Assembly (NCBI RefSeq): GCF_006442545.2
Contig: NZ_CP083952.1
Location: forward strand, 2,535,501-2,599,500
DNA from: Mesorhizobium sp. B2-1-8
GTDB lineage: Bacteria > Pseudomonadota > Alphaproteobacteria > Rhizobiales > Rhizobiaceae
Reading direction: 5' to 3'
Length of the DNA: 64,000 bases
Part shown: positions 1 through 8,172 of the stretch, piece after piece
How the letters are laid out: each line of letters starts with the position of its first letter
Position numbering within the stretch: position 1 is the first letter of the stretch
Notes under the pieces: generated by a model
What the model was told of the DNA's origin: nothing
Database searches by the model: none
The model's input: the letters and a program-made list of their open reading frames with translations, nothing else
Position numbers and translations under genes: made by a program

Positions 1-198
1 GTGAAGGTTACGGTCGAGCGGCTGCCGAGCGCGAAGCATTCGGTTGCCGACGTGCTTCGCCAGCATGCCGGCGACGTTGCGGCCGAGTTGATGGTCATGG
101 GCGCGTATGGTCATTCCCGATTGCGCGAGCGGATTTTCGGCGGGGTCACCAAGTCGATGCTCGCGGGTCAATCGCTGCCGGTCTTGATGGCGCGATAG
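1..198 (+). CDS. Universal stress protein, C-terminal fragment (cut by window start)
   Basis: This is the last 65 residues of a universal stress protein (UspA fold). The tail MGAYGHSRLRERIFGGVTKS is the conserved nucleotide-binding signature G-x2-G-x9-G(S/T) that closes the family. The same tail occurs in the complete usp gene at 10524-11333 and in the remnant near 3.7 kb, so the locus has held three relatives. The 5' end lies outside the window, so full length and start are unknown. A strong hairpin follows the stop by about 16 bases. Confidence 0.85.
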   Translation: MKVTVERLPSAKHSVADVLRQHAGDVAAELMVMGAYGHSRLRERIFGGVTKSMLAGQSLPVLMAR

Positions 199-213
199 CA
201 ATTCAACGGTAGG

Positions 214-248
214 AAAAAGGGCCGGTGCAGATTGCACCGGCCCTTTTT
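214..248 (+). terminator. Rho-independent terminator, probably bidirectional
   Basis: A 16-bp perfect inverted repeat (214-229 and 233-248) with a 3-base loop. It starts with five A and ends with five T, so it can work on both strands: for the stress-protein gene on + and for the operon ending at 276 on -. Confidence 0.9.
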
Positions 249-275
249 CATTTCTCGCAAGACTTGATGGTGCGA

Positions 276-722
276 CTACTCGCTTGCTTCCCGTCCGGAT
301 AGCTGTTCGATCAGGATCCGAAAAAAAACGTGCGGTGCACTGTCGGCTGTGGGAGGAACGACGGGCTTGAGCGCGCCAGGTTCCCACCAGTCGGCGTGCT
401 TGCTCAAAACGGACCAGGCATGATCCCGCTGAAGCTTGTGGCCGATCCGGTCAGGCAGTTCTTCGTATCGGCCGTCGACAATGACACTTTTCCATCCTCG
501 CCCCTGGCCATGTTCATCGACCTGAACGGACACCAGCGGATTGGCCCGCATCCATTCGATCTTTTTGCCCGGCATGGAAAACGCGTAAAGATGAGCATCC
601 GAATGGGCGTAGTAGAAGGGCACGACGTAGGGCTGCCCATCCTTTGCGCATGCCAGGCGACCCACGCGATTGGCCGTCAGCAATCTGGTACATTCCAAAG
701 CAGAAAGCGTGCGGATCTGCAT
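276..722 (-). CDS. PNPOx-like (pyridoxamine 5'-phosphate oxidase family) flavin-binding protein
   Basis: A 148-residue protein with the split-barrel fold of the pyridoxamine-phosphate oxidase-like family. Early sequence RVGRLACAKDGQPYVVPFYY (about residues 20-39) is the typical first beta-hairpin, followed by a segment with MPGKKIEWMRANP that usually lines the flavin site. Such short proteins bind FMN, F420 or haem and are rarely true PNPOx enzymes; the substrate cannot be read from sequence. The ATG at 722 was chosen because AGGAG lies about 10 bases upstream; a longer reading frame to 905 only overlaps the upstream gene. Last gene of an apparent operon with the phosphoribosyltransferase and DUF2267 genes. 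Confidence 0.8.
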   Translation of the reverse strand: MQIRTLSALECTRLLTANRVGRLACAKDGQPYVVPFYYAHSDAHLYAFSMPGKKIEWMRANPLVSVQVDEHGQGRGWKSVIVDGRYEELPDRIGHKLQRDHAWSVLSKHADWWEPGALKPVVPPTADSAPHVFFRILIEQLSGREASE

Positions 723-741
723 TAGTGCGATCTCCTGTTCT

Positions 742-1428
742 TCACGGCTTTTGAACTGGGCCGGAAACGTGCCGCTGGCCAGTTTTGTACGGTTGCGCAG
801 CCTCGTCCATAGCGGAGACAACGTCGTTGTCGGAGAGCTGCGGGAACCGCAGATAGTGGTGGCCCAAGGCCCCGAACTGTCCTGGCTGGCTAAGGCAGAC
901 CACATGGTCCGCTTCCTGTTCCAGCGCGGCGACCGTTTCGGGCGGCGAAACAGGAACAGCCACGACGATCTCCCTCGGTGACCGGCGCTTGAGGGCGCGG
1001 ATCGCGATTTTCATGGTCGTACCGGTCGCGGCCCCGTCATCGACGATGATCGCCGTCTTTCCCGCTATCGACATCGGTCTAATCTTACCACGATAGGCAA
1101 CGCGCCGGCGTTCGAGTTCCGGACGCTCATTTGTAATCAAGACACGCAAGGCGTCGTCGTCGAGGCCATAGGTCTCGACAATTCCACGGTTCAACACGAC
1201 CTCCCCAGGATCGCCATCGACGATTGCGGCGACAGCCAGCTCGGGATTGCCGGGGGCGCCCACCTTGCGGACGATCAGCAAGTCGAGAGGAGCGTTGAGG
1301 GCTTTGGCCACTTCCACTGCGACGGGCACGCCGCCACGCGGCAATGCCAGTACGATGGGCCGATGCAGTTGAAGCCTGCTCAGTTCCAGGCCAAGCTTCA
1401 CTCCAGCATCTTCCCGGTCACGGAACAT
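742..1428 (-). CDS. Phosphoribosyltransferase-like protein
   Basis: A 228-residue type I phosphoribosyltransferase fold. The PRPP-binding loop is visible as AIIVDDGAATGTT (about residues 125-137), after the LALPRGGVPVAVEVA segment that binds pyrophosphate. Rhizobia often carry this protein near low-oxygen and stress genes; the base or sugar acceptor is unknown. The start follows the DUF2267 stop by 3 bases and the end is 19 bases from the PNPOx-like gene, so the three are probably co-transcribed. An FNR-like site upstream of the first gene suggests low-oxygen induction. Confidence 0.8.
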   Translation of the reverse strand: MFRDREDAGVKLGLELSRLQLHRPIVLALPRGGVPVAVEVAKALNAPLDLLIVRKVGAPGNPELAVAAIVDGDPGEVVLNRGIVETYGLDDDALRVLITNERPELERRRVAYRGKIRPMSIAGKTAIIVDDGAATGTTMKIAIRALKRRSPREIVVAVPVSPPETVAALEQEADHVVCLSQPGQFGALGHHYLRFPQLSDNDVVSAMDEAAQPYKTGQRHVSGPVQKP

Positions 1429-1431
1429 CGG

Positions 1432-1866
1432 TCAATCCACCGGCCACAGTTTTCGCAGCGACTTCTTCATCGAGTTTCTGACCTGCACGATCTCACCATG
1501 CGAAAGGTGACGGTCGAGAAGCTTGAACACGGCACTGATCGCGACATCGAAATCGATCTCGTCATCGTAGCCGAAACTGTTTCTGACGCTGACAATGAAG
1601 TCGCGCTTGGTGCGCTCATGCGTTGACGCCGAGGGGTTCCAGCCTTCGAAGTAGAGGCCACGGACCAAAACAGGCAGTTGCGCCGAGAGATCGGCCATTT
1701 CAGCCGGCGACAGCCAGTCCCGCACCGTGTGCAGGACAGACCTCAGCAGACGACACGCGCTCGACTCGCTCCAGCAGAGGTCCTTGGCGAGCTCCTTGAC
1801 CCATTGTTGCGCCTGCTGGCCAGCGTGCGTGAAGTCAGCAAAGGATGTGTGGGAGATATGACCCAT
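1432..1866 (-). CDS. DUF2267 domain protein
   Basis: A 144-residue protein that is almost entirely a DUF2267 domain: a repeated helical unit with VKELAKDLCWSESSACRLLR in the first half and a matching helix pair with DFDVAISAVFKLLDRHLS in the second. Function is unknown; the family is commonly found in stress-response clusters. The ATG at 1866 is preferred because GAGGAG lies about 9 bases upstream; the frame could extend to 1923 without a good ribosome site. First gene of the DUF2267-phosphoribosyltransferase-PNPOx operon. Confidence 0.8.
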   Translation of the reverse strand: MGHISHTSFADFTHAGQQAQQWVKELAKDLCWSESSACRLLRSVLHTVRDWLSPAEMADLSAQLPVLVRGLYFEGWNPSASTHERTKRDFIVSVRNSFGYDDEIDFDVAISAVFKLLDRHLSHGEIVQVRNSMKKSLRKLWPVD

Positions 1867-1922
1867 GGCGATGCTCCTCGAAGATTTGAACTCCATTCTC
1901 AGGCATCGAAAGGCCTTGAGCA

Positions 1923-1936
1923 TTGAGCAGGATCAA
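1923..1936 (-). promoter_or_regulatory. FNR/FnrN-like box (one mismatch)
   Basis: TTGAGCAGGATCAA differs from TTGAT-N4-ATCAA at one base. Its centre lies about 63 bases upstream of the DUF2267 start at 1866, a normal place for an activator site of this family. Confidence 0.5.
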
Positions 1937-2051
1937 ATCGTTCAAAAGTGCATCGCCCCGATTGTTTTTCCACCGCCGCCTCGACCAGCTCGAAGAGGCC
2001 GCGCACCGACTGGCAAGGGGGACGAAGACCGTTTTGGACAGGCGGCGGGTT

Positions 2052-3329
2052 TCAGCCGCCGGATTTCTGCACCAGCAGTGGAATAATGCGGTCGCTTTTC
2101 GCGACGGCCGGCCGTCCCGCCGAACCGTAGGGAATGCCCAGCGCGTCCCAGGTTTCGACCAGCGCGTCCTGCAACTCGGCGATCAGCGGGTCCGAATGGA
2201 ACGGCGTCGGCGTGATGCGCAGCCGCTCGGTGCCGCGCGGCACGGTCGGGTAGTTGATCGGCTGGATGTAGATGCCGTGCACGCCGAGCAGGCGGTCGCT
2301 GGCCATCTTGCACAGTTCCGGATCGCCAACCAGCACCGGCACGATATGGGTGGCGGACTCCATCACCGGCAGGCCGGCGGCGGAGAGGATCTGCTTGGTT
2401 CGGCTCGCCTGCTGCTGCTGGGCGTCGCGTTCGGCCTGTGAGCGCTTGAGATGCCGGATCGACGTTGTGGCCGCGGCGGCGATCGCCGGCGGCAACGCGG
2501 TGGTGAAGATGAAACCCGGCGCATAGGAGCGCACCGCGTCGATGACGGCGCTGGTGCCGGTGATGTAGCCGCCCAGCGTGCCGAACGCCTTGGCGAGCGT
2601 GCCTTCGATGATGTCGATACGGTCGGCCAGGCCTTCGCGCTCGGTGATGCCACCGCCGCGCGGCCCGTACATGCCCACCGCATGGACCTCGTCGATATAG
2701 GTCATGGCGTTGTAGCGCTCGGCGAGTTCGACGATCTCCTTGATCGGCGCGATGTCGCCATCCATCGAATAGACGCTTTCAAAGACGATCAGCTTGGCGC
2801 GTTCGCGCCCGGCCGTCTGCAACAGGCTTTCCAGATGCGCGACGTCATTGTGGCGGAAGATCTTTTTCTCGGCGCCCGAGCGCCTGACACCTTCGATCAT
2901 CGAGGCATGGTTCAGCTCGTCCGAGATGATCAGGCAGTTGGGCAAGAGCCGTGCGATGGTCGAGATCGAGGCTTCGTTGGAGACGAAGCCGGAGGTGAAG
3001 ACCAGGGCCGCTTCCTTGCCATGCAGGTCGGCCAGTTCATGCTCGAGTTCGACCAGCGGGTTCGACGTGCCCGAGATGTTGCGGGTGCCGCCGGCGCCGG
3101 AGCCCATCTTGCCGGCCGCGTTCTGGAATGCGGCGATCACATCGGGATGCTGGCCCATGCCGAGATAGTCGTTGGAACACCAGACGGTGATTTCCTCGGC
3201 GCGGCCGTTGGAACGCCAGATGGCGCGCGGAAACTTGCCCGCGATGCGCTCGAGGTCGGCGAAGACGCGGTAGCGACGCTCTGCATGCAGCTGGTCGATC
3301 GCCTCCTCGAAGAAACGCTGGTAATTCAT
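2052..3329 (-). CDS. hemA: 5-aminolevulinate synthase (ALAS)
   Basis: A 425-residue enzyme of the alpha-oxoamine synthase family, making 5-aminolevulinate from glycine and succinyl-CoA with PLP; this is the first step of haem synthesis in alphaproteobacteria. The N-terminus [15 protein letters not shown] is typical of ALAS. Visible features are the glycine-rich [14 protein letters not shown] (about 75-88), the PLP-contacting [12 protein letters not shown] (211-222), and the Schiff-base lysine K247 in GTLAKAFGT. Full length. A perfect FNR-type box lies about 230 bases upstream, which fits the known need for extra haem under low oxygen in rhizobia. Confidence 0.95.
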   Translation of the reverse strand: MNYQRFFEEAIDQLHAERRYRVFADLERIAGKFPRAIWRSNGRAEEITVWCSNDYLGMGQHPDVIAAFQNAAGKMGSGAGGTRNISGTSNPLVELEHELADLHGKEAALVFTSGFVSNEASISTIARLLPNCLIISDELNHASMIEGVRRSGAEKKIFRHNDVAHLESLLQTAGRERAKLIVFESVYSMDGDIAPIKEIVELAERYNAMTYIDEVHAVGMYGPRGGGITEREGLADRIDIIEGTLAKAFGTLGGYITGTSAVIDAVRSYAPGFIFTTALPPAIAAAATTSIRHLKRSQAERDAQQQQASRTKQILSAAGLPVMESATHIVPVLVGDPELCKMASDRLLGVHGIYIQPINYPTVPRGTERLRITPTPFHSDPLIAELQDALVETWDALGIPYGSAGRPAVAKSDRIIPLLVQKSGG

Positions 3330-3555
3330 GTCCGAATTTCCTTTGGCTTGAGCGATTCAGGTGCCGCCGCACCGCCCCCGCTGCTGGAATTCTTCCATTG
3401 TCGTGGGGACAGTACGACGGCCACTCACCAAGTTCTGGCGCCAGCGTGACCTTATCGCTGATGCCCGCGTTTACTCGCGGGCTCTGTGCTGCGGGGTATC
3501 GGCCACACCCAACTCGGCGAGGCTTGAACGTAAGCGGTTGCGCGAGAAGACGGCC

Positions 3556-3569
3556 TTGATTCAGATCAA
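3556..3569 (-). promoter_or_regulatory. FNR/FnrN box (anaerobox) upstream of hemA
   Basis: TTGATTCAGATCAA is a perfect match to TTGAT-N4-ATCAA. It lies about 230 bases upstream of the hemA start, implying a long leader or a distant site. It could alternatively have served the stress-protein remnant on the same strand. Confidence 0.75.
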
Positions 3570-3636
3570 AACCACGGCTCGGGAAGTCACTCCTTAGAGC
3601 GGTATGAACCGATGCATCGATCCGCTGCGCAGCACG

Positions 3637-3790
3637 GAAACGCGTCACGCCGGGAACGGTCATTTCACGGACGCGACTGTAGCCATAACCACCGACGACA
3701 ATCAGATCCGCAGCGGTCTCCCGGCCAATCTGAAGCAGCAGTTCGCCCGGGTCAGAGCGGCGCGCGTCCAAAACTTCCGATCGGCTGACG
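3637..3790 (-). pseudogene. Universal stress protein remnant (C-terminal part)
   Basis: On the minus strand the frame reads LLLQIGRETAADLIVVGGYG followed by YSRVREMTVPGVTRF, the closing signature of universal stress proteins (compare GAYGHSRLREWAFGGVTR at about 11.26 kb). The reading frame upstream changes and there is no nucleotide-binding N-terminal domain, while downstream the frame runs on into unrelated sequence. I read it as the decayed end of a usp gene. The exact ends are approximate. Confidence 0.55.
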
Positions 3791-3818
3791 GCTCTGCATT
3801 TCCGGCAGAGTCAAACGG

Positions 3819-3832
3819 TTGATCTCGATCAA
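3819..3832 (+). promoter_or_regulatory. FNR/FnrN box upstream of the phasin gene
   Basis: TTGATCTCGATCAA is a perfect anaerobox, centred about 83 bases before the ATG at 3909. With a site centred near -41.5 the transcript would start near 3867, a usual leader length. Confidence 0.75.
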
Positions 3833-4111
3833 GGACATGGACAGGAATGGTGTCAATTTGACAGTTGGCGACCATCGTTTGTACGTCGTCGGAACGGAGC
3901 AATCGATAATGCAAACTACGTCCGTACTGTCGTCTTTGGACATGCCATTGTTGCCGACCACGGAAAATGGCCAGAAATTCTTCCTCGCCATCGCGTCGCT
4001 TCAGGTGCATGCCTTCAAGGCCATGATGCGCTACAATGTTGAAACGCTGGGGTTTCTGAAGCACCGCTGTGAACAGGACCTGAAGCTGGCCGATGACTTG
4101 ATCAGTGGTCC

Positions 4112-4121
4112 GCAGTTCAAC
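4112..4121. repeat. Target-site duplication, left copy
   Basis: GCAGTTCAAC directly abuts the left end of the ISAs1-type element and is repeated exactly at 5393-5402. A 10-bp duplication is in the 8-10 bp range known for ISAs1 elements. Confidence 0.92.
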
Positions 4122-5392
4122 CAGGGCTGCGAATCCAGGTTAACGGGGAAGTTGACCGAGGATTGAGGCGAGGTAGTCGGGGCTCCATCCGGCCTTTTTG
4201 CGCCTCAGTTTGATCGACTGCCTGTCGTTGATTGCCCGGACGAGGTTGAGGGCAAAATGGCGGACGATGGCCATGTTGTGGGCGCCATGGCCCTTTCTGA
4301 GCCGCGACTGGTCGTCCTTGAAGACGACATCAAGGGTCCAGTGCAGGGCATTCTCGATCAGCCAGTGGCCGCGCACGGCGTGGGCGGCCCGTTCGGCGGT
4401 GAGGTCGGCGGAGGCGATGAAGTAGCGGGTATCGAAGCGGCTCCTGTCCTTCAGTCCGGTGCGTGAAGTGACGCGGACGATGGCCTTGACCTCAGGCAGG
4501 CGCAGTTCGCCGGGGAAACGGCGCTGGCCTGCGAGCCATCCAGTCTCGCGGCTGACGGTGACGACGCGTTCCTCGATGCGGCCATGGCCCTTGTCGAGGT
4601 CGGTGAAGCTGTCGAGGCTGTCTTGCGGCGCGTCGTCGAAGTAGCGCTCGATCTCGGCGCGCAATGTCGGCTGATTGGCCTTGACTGCGAGCAGATAGTC
4701 GGCGCCGTGAGCGCGGATTGCGGTTGCGATGGCGGCATTTGTGGCAATGGCGTCAATGGAGACGAGCGCGCCCAGGAGGCCGCCATTGGCGCCGAGGCGC
4801 TCCAGAAGCACGGGAATGGCCGTTGTCTCGTTGCTCTTGTCGGCCACGGCCTCCTGGCCGAGCACCAGCCGTGCGGTGGTGGCGAAGGCGGAAACCAGAT
4901 GCAGCGGCGCCTTGCCTGCGCTCTTGTCGTGGCTGCGCCGCGAGGTCTTGCCGTCGATGGCAACGAAGTCGGGCTTGTCCGGCCACGTCTCGCGCACCCA
5001 CGCGGTGAAGGCGCCGGCAAACAGCGCCGGATCGATGCGGTTCATGAGCAAAGTCAGCCAGCGGCCGCCCGGCACGCCGTGATGGTAGGGCAGATAGCGG
5101 CGCAGGAAGTCAAGATGGGCATTTCCCCACGCTGCTATCAGGTCGTAATCCTCGCAGTCGCAGATCGTGCCGCAGACGACCAGAAGCAGCACCTCGGGCA
5201 GCGGATGGGCAACCCGCCACGGCTCACGCGGGTCTTCGATCTCGCCAAAATGCTCGAGAAGCGACCTCAGGCGGGACTTTTCGAATCCTTCAAGGGCGAC
5301 AGTGGTCATGGCGAGGCTCCGAATCATGGGACCCCCATGGAATCAGATCAGCCGCAATCCCCAAAGCGCGTTAACCCGAGTTCGCAGCCCTG
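4122..5392 (-). mobile_element. ISAs1-family insertion sequence (1271 bp)
   Basis: The ends are near-perfect 24-bp inverted repeats: 4122-4145 begins CAGGGCTGCGAA and the complement of 5369-5392 begins with the same 12 bases; only three of 24 positions differ. The single transposase gene fills the element on the minus strand and is intact. The 10-bp duplications are identical, so the insertion looks recent and the element may still be active. It splits the phasin gene. Confidence 0.93.
4140..5309 (-). CDS. ISAs1-family DDE transposase
   Basis: A 389-residue transposase. The N-terminal part carries the DDE_Tnp_1-associated domain (EHFGEIEDPREPWRVAHPLP, about 20-39). Catalytic acidic residues are visible in FVAIDGKTSRRS, in LVSIDAIATN, and in the C-terminal GHWLIENALHWTLDVVFKDD block with the Y/E-type signature. 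Length is normal and there is no frameshift. The ATG at 5309 fits family N-termini; a longer start at 5327 is possible. The stop lies within the inverted repeat of the element. Confidence 0.92.
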   Translation of the reverse strand: MTTVALEGFEKSRLRSLLEHFGEIEDPREPWRVAHPLPEVLLLVVCGTICDCEDYDLIAAWGNAHLDFLRRYLPYHHGVPGGRWLTLLMNRIDPALFAGAFTAWVRETWPDKPDFVAIDGKTSRRSHDKSAGKAPLHLVSAFATTARLVLGQEAVADKSNETTAIPVLLERLGANGGLLGALVSIDAIATNAAIATAIRAHGADYLLAVKANQPTLRAEIERYFDDAPQDSLDSFTDLDKGHGRIEERVVTVSRETGWLAGQRRFPGELRLPEVKAIVRVTSRTGLKDRSRFDTRYFIASADLTAERAAHAVRGHWLIENALHWTLDVVFKDDQSRLRKGHGAHNMAIVRHFALNLVRAINDRQSIKLRRKKAGWSPDYLASILGQLPR

Positions 5393-5402
5393 GCAGTTCA
5401 AC
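5393..5402. repeat. Target-site duplication, right copy
   Basis: Exact second copy of GCAGTTCAAC; the phasin frame resumes immediately after it. Confidence 0.92.
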
Positions 5403-5600
5403 GACGCCTTCGACATCGTCGCGGCTTTCCTGCAGAATGCGACGTCGCAGTATATGACCGAAGGGGGCAAGGTCGCCACACTGACCTCCAAGTTCGCTTC
5501 CGAAACGGCCAGACATGTGCGCAAGGGCGCCAGGATCGCGATCGAAGATGGCGCAGCGAAGACAGTCGCGTAGACCGCAATGCGGAGGTCGTCAGACAAC

Positions 5601-5942
5601 ATGAACGCCGTTTGCCGACATGGTCGTCTCAAGGCTTCCGCAATCGGACTGGTGCTCCTCGCATGTGTGCAGTCAGCCTCGGCCGACAGCGTGACTGAGC
5701 ATGGAAAGGCGTTGGTTGAGGTCAACTGCGCCCGCTGCCACGGCGTCGGAAAAACGGACAAAAGCAGCCATCCCGACGCTCCGCCATTTCGCACGCTGTC
5801 AAAGCGCTATCCGATCTCTGACCTAGAGGAGGCCCTCGCTGAGGGCATTTCTACGGGGCATCCGGACATGCCTGAGTGGATTGCCAGCCCCGATCAGATC
5901 GAGGCAATCATCACCTATATCAGCACGCTGCAGGGTCCGTGA
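5601..5942 (+). CDS. Small periplasmic c-type cytochrome
   Basis: A 113-residue secreted monohaem cytochrome c. A signal peptide ends near ASA-DSVTEHGKAL. The haem site is CARCH, followed by a distal methionine candidate in GHPDMPEWI, then the C-terminal helix DQIEAIITYISTLQ typical of class I cytochromes. It probably carries electrons in the periplasm, possibly to an oxidase or nitrite reductase, but the partner is not shown. The ATG at 5601 has GGAGG 12 bases upstream; an upstream ATG at 5580 lacks a ribosome site. It begins 28 bases after the phasin stop. Confidence 0.85.
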   Translation: MNAVCRHGRLKASAIGLVLLACVQSASADSVTEHGKALVEVNCARCHGVGKTDKSSHPDAPPFRTLSKRYPISDLEEALAEGISTGHPDMPEWIASPDQIEAIITYISTLQGP

Positions 5943-6201
5943 TGCAAGCCCAAAATGCTGCCGGCGATCGAGCCTGAACGCCTGCAGTGCGTCTTCAACG
6001 CGAACGTCGGCTATGCGTTCTCCGGCATTGATCGAGGCGCCGCCGGTAAGCAACCATCGCTCAGGCTGCTCGCCCGTAGGGCTTCATCGACCTCGATATA
6101 CCGCATAGCGTTTCTCCCTGTCCTGCCGAACCTATGCCCCTCCGCGCGGTCCTTGGTCACATCAAACGGCGTGTGACGCAGATGCCGCGAACGCGAGGCG
6201 T
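5943..6201. other. Intergenic stretch without a supported gene
   Basis: Between the cytochrome gene and the FNR box. A minus-strand frame reads LLTGGASINAGERIADVRVED near 6.0 kb and looks protein-like, but it runs on antisense through the cytochrome gene and has no clear start. I could not assign it. Confidence 0.4.
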
Positions 6202-6215
6202 TTGACGCTGATCAA
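6202..6215 (+). promoter_or_regulatory. FNR/FnrN box without a clear target gene
   Basis: TTGACGCTGATCAA matches TTGA(T/C)-N4-ATCAA. It is about 92 bases upstream of a possible small gene at 6301 and 250 bases upstream of the gene at 6458. The target is uncertain. Confidence 0.55.
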
Positions 6216-6300
6216 ATTGTGGTTCGGCAGCCGGCTTAAGATGGCTGACCATGGCCGGAGCGAGGTCATGAGGTAGTTCAGGGAAAAGAGACCCATCGCC

Positions 6301-6501
6301 ATGGACGTCGGATCAGGTATCGGTGCTGCGATCGCGATCAATTGCACTGCGCGCGGCGCCCATGCAATTGCGACCTGTATGGCGTCTGCCGTCGGAACCG
6401 TGGTCGGCTTCAGTTCGACGCAGACGATCGCATCGGCCCGGCCGGCGATTTCAGAAAATGATGCAGATCAAGGCGCACCACACCGTTTGCGAAGATTTTG
6501 A
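6301..6501 (+). CDS. Possible small hypothetical protein
   Basis: A 66-residue frame starting with GSGIGAAIAINCTARGAHAI, a glycine/alanine-rich hydrophobic stretch that could be a membrane segment. AGGGAAAAGAG lies about 10 bases before the ATG. Its position about 92 bases after a good FNR box is the best argument for it. It overlaps the next gene by 44 bases, and its tail is arginine-rich in the manner of a shadow frame, so it may not be real. Confidence 0.3.
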   Translation: MDVGSGIGAAIAINCTARGAHAIATCMASAVGTVVGFSSTQTIASARPAISENDADQGAPHRLRRF

Positions 6502-6730
6502 TGCGATGTGGAAACCAATCCCAAGCGCTCCGTTTGGTCGCGATCTCGAACTGGCCGTCATCGACGAAGACGGTGAGCACGCGCTCGTGTTTGCCTGCAG
6601 AAGGGTGAAGGAAGGCTGGAAGAATGCTGCCAGTGGTGCCCGTCTCGACATCCGGCCGACCCACTGGCGCGATTGGGGTCGGCAAAGGGCCGACACCAGA
6701 ATTCGCAAACCTTCCGAATTCTCCCCCTAG
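6458..6730 (+). CDS. Small conserved hypothetical protein (WKPI-x-APF type)
   Basis: A 90-residue protein with MWKPIPSAPFGRDLELAVID near the start and RLDIRPTHWRDW near the end, a pattern I recognise from a family of small rhizobial proteins of unknown function. The start could be ATG 6458, the next codon 6461, or the internal ATG in front of WKPI at 6506. The stop codon TAG (6728-6730) is part of the CTAG target duplication of the IS701-type element, so the gene ends exactly where the element begins and is not damaged. Confidence 0.65.
   Translation: MMQIKAHHTVCEDFDAMWKPIPSAPFGRDLELAVIDEDGEHALVFACRRVKEGWKNAASGARLDIRPTHWRDWGRQRADTRIRKPSEFSP
6727..6730. repeat. CTAG target duplication, left copy
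   Basis: CTAG abuts the left inverted repeat of the IS701-type element and recurs at its right end (8173-8176). IS701 elements are known to duplicate 4 bp of the form YTAR. Confidence 0.85.
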
Positions 6731-8172
6731 CACTACTTTGGCAGTTTAGGTTTGAGGGCGTGTGCGGGCAGCTTCTGACAGTGAGGACATCTGCGGGGTG
6801 GCGATCGCGTGAAGAGGTCGAGAATGGCTTGTCTAACAGCTGGCATGCTCGGTTGTGGCGGTGGTCCGCCGACTCTTTTTTTTTCGTCCCGCTGCTTTGA
6901 GGCGGCGGGCTTGGAGAAAGGCGTAGGCGATCATGGTCATCAAGGCATGTCGATGTAATCCAGTCCATGATCGGCCTTCGAAGTGGTCGAGGCCGAGTTC
7001 CTCCTTCAATTGCTGATGTGCCTGCTCACAAACCCACCTGGCCTTGATCGTGGCGGCGAGCATCTTGAGGCTCGCATCGGCCGGTAGGTTCGACACATAG
7101 TATTTTTGCTCGCCAGTCGACCGGCGTTCGCCGACGAGCCAGACCTCGTCGCCTGGCATGCATTGCACGCGATTGTCGAGCATCCGGTGCTTATGACCAT
7201 CCGCAACGCGGACACGGCGAGCCGCAAAGAGGCATGTCAGCCGACCTTTAGTGCCGCGCCGCCAGCTTATCTTGTGCCATCTCTCACCAGACAGCATCAC
7301 CTCGGCAGAGACCGGCGGCTGGTCTGGGACATGATATTGGCGGCGCCTGCCGGTGGTCGCGACCGGGAAGATCAGATCAACATCGGCCGGATAGACGTTT
7401 TGGCGTCGCGATAGTCCTACAGCCCACAGCAGACCGCGCTCACTTAAAGCCTGACGAAAAGAGCTGCTCGACCCGTAACCCGCGTCGGCAAGCACGCAGC
7501 CGAAACGCACGCCGGAGGCGATGATACGATCGATCTCTTCGATGGCGATCTCCGGCTTTGTCAGAGCGACCTGTCGATCCTTCGGGACGCGCGCCCGCAT
7601 CATCCGCTCGGGATCATTCGTCCAGGTGTCGGGCAGGAAGAGCCGAAGGCCCACCATCACCGGCACTTCGCGCGAGGCCAGGGTCACCGACACCAGTGAC
7701 TGGCAATTGGACGTCTTGCCAAGCGACGAAGCGTATTGAGGCGCGACACCAAACCGAATGTTGTCCCTTCTTCGGTAACGCTGTGTCGTCGATGACGAGA
7801 AAACCCGCCTCATCGCCGACCAGGCGATCTGCCTCCTTCAGCAGGGCGGCCTCGAGCGGGGCGCTGTCCCAAACCCCTGCCGCGACGAAATGATGAAGCT
7901 GATCGTAGCCGACCTCGCCAGTGCGCGCGGCCATCGGTTGTACGCTCTTACGGTCGCCCGGCCCGATCAGACCAGCAATGTACAGCGGACACATCCGGCG
8001 CCGAGCTGGATGCGAAAGACCTGCCAAAAACGGTTGAAGCCAGTGCTCGAGATCGGCTTGCCAGTCCACATCCATTGATCGGCCCTCCACAAGCCGACCT
8101 CCCATGAATCACGCAAACTCTCTCTTGGGAATTCCAAAAACGCGCCGCCGCTAAAAATCTGCCAAAGTAGTG
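6731..8172 (-). mobile_element. IS701-family insertion sequence (1442 bp), frameshifted
   Basis: The left end begins CACTACTTTGGCAG and the complement of the right end begins with the same 14 bases. CTAG flanks both sides. The transposase lies on the minus strand but is split by a one-base frameshift, so the copy is probably inactive unless supplied in trans. The insertion sits in the overlap between the stop codons of the gene at 6458 and fixJ. Confidence 0.88.
6833..8105 (-). pseudogene. IS701-family transposase, frameshifted
   Basis: Two overlapping frames together make one IS701 transposase. The first (from 8105 or 8075) covers GLIGPGDRKSVQPMAARTG and LVIDDTALPKKGQHSV; the second continues GVAPQYASSLGKTSNCQSLV, then LADAGYGSSSSFRQAL and the C-terminal EELGLDHFEGRSWTGLHRHA. 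Family members read KKG-x-HSVGVAPQY without a break, so the run near 7751-7753 carries one extra base. DDE residues remain in both halves. I see no typical slippery heptamer with a stimulator, so a plain mutation is more likely than programmed shifting. Confidence 0.85.

Larger units (their letters stand above)
3909..5573 (+). pseudogene. Phasin-like protein gene interrupted by an ISAs1-type element
   Basis: Two coding pieces flank the insertion: 3909-4121 (71 residues, starting MQTTSVLSSLDM) and 5403-5573 (56 residues, ending EDGAAKTVA). Removing the element and one copy of the 10-bp duplication joins them in frame as LISGPQFN-DAFDIVAAF, giving a 127-residue protein. Helical, amphipathic content such as MMRYNVETLGFLKHRCEQDL and EGGKVATLTSKFASETARHV matches the phasin family, which coats polyhydroxyalkanoate granules. 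GGAG lies about 10 bases before the ATG at 3909. The FNR box upstream suggests it was made under low oxygen. As it stands the gene can give only truncated pieces. Confidence 0.8.

Noticed and set aside
3037..3636. Continuation of the stress-protein remnant frame through hemA
   Set aside because: After the stress-protein signature the frame runs on without likeness to any family and is antisense-phase over hemA; no stop is present by chance.
5823..6053. Minus-strand frame with LLTGGASINAGERIADVRVED
   Set aside because: Looks protein-like in part, but overlaps the cytochrome gene antisense and has no credible start. I could not assign it to any family.
7751..7753. Programmed frameshift in the IS701-type transposase
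   Set aside because: IS701 transposases are normally a single frame and there is no clear slippery heptamer with a downstream stem. A one-base insertion is simpler.
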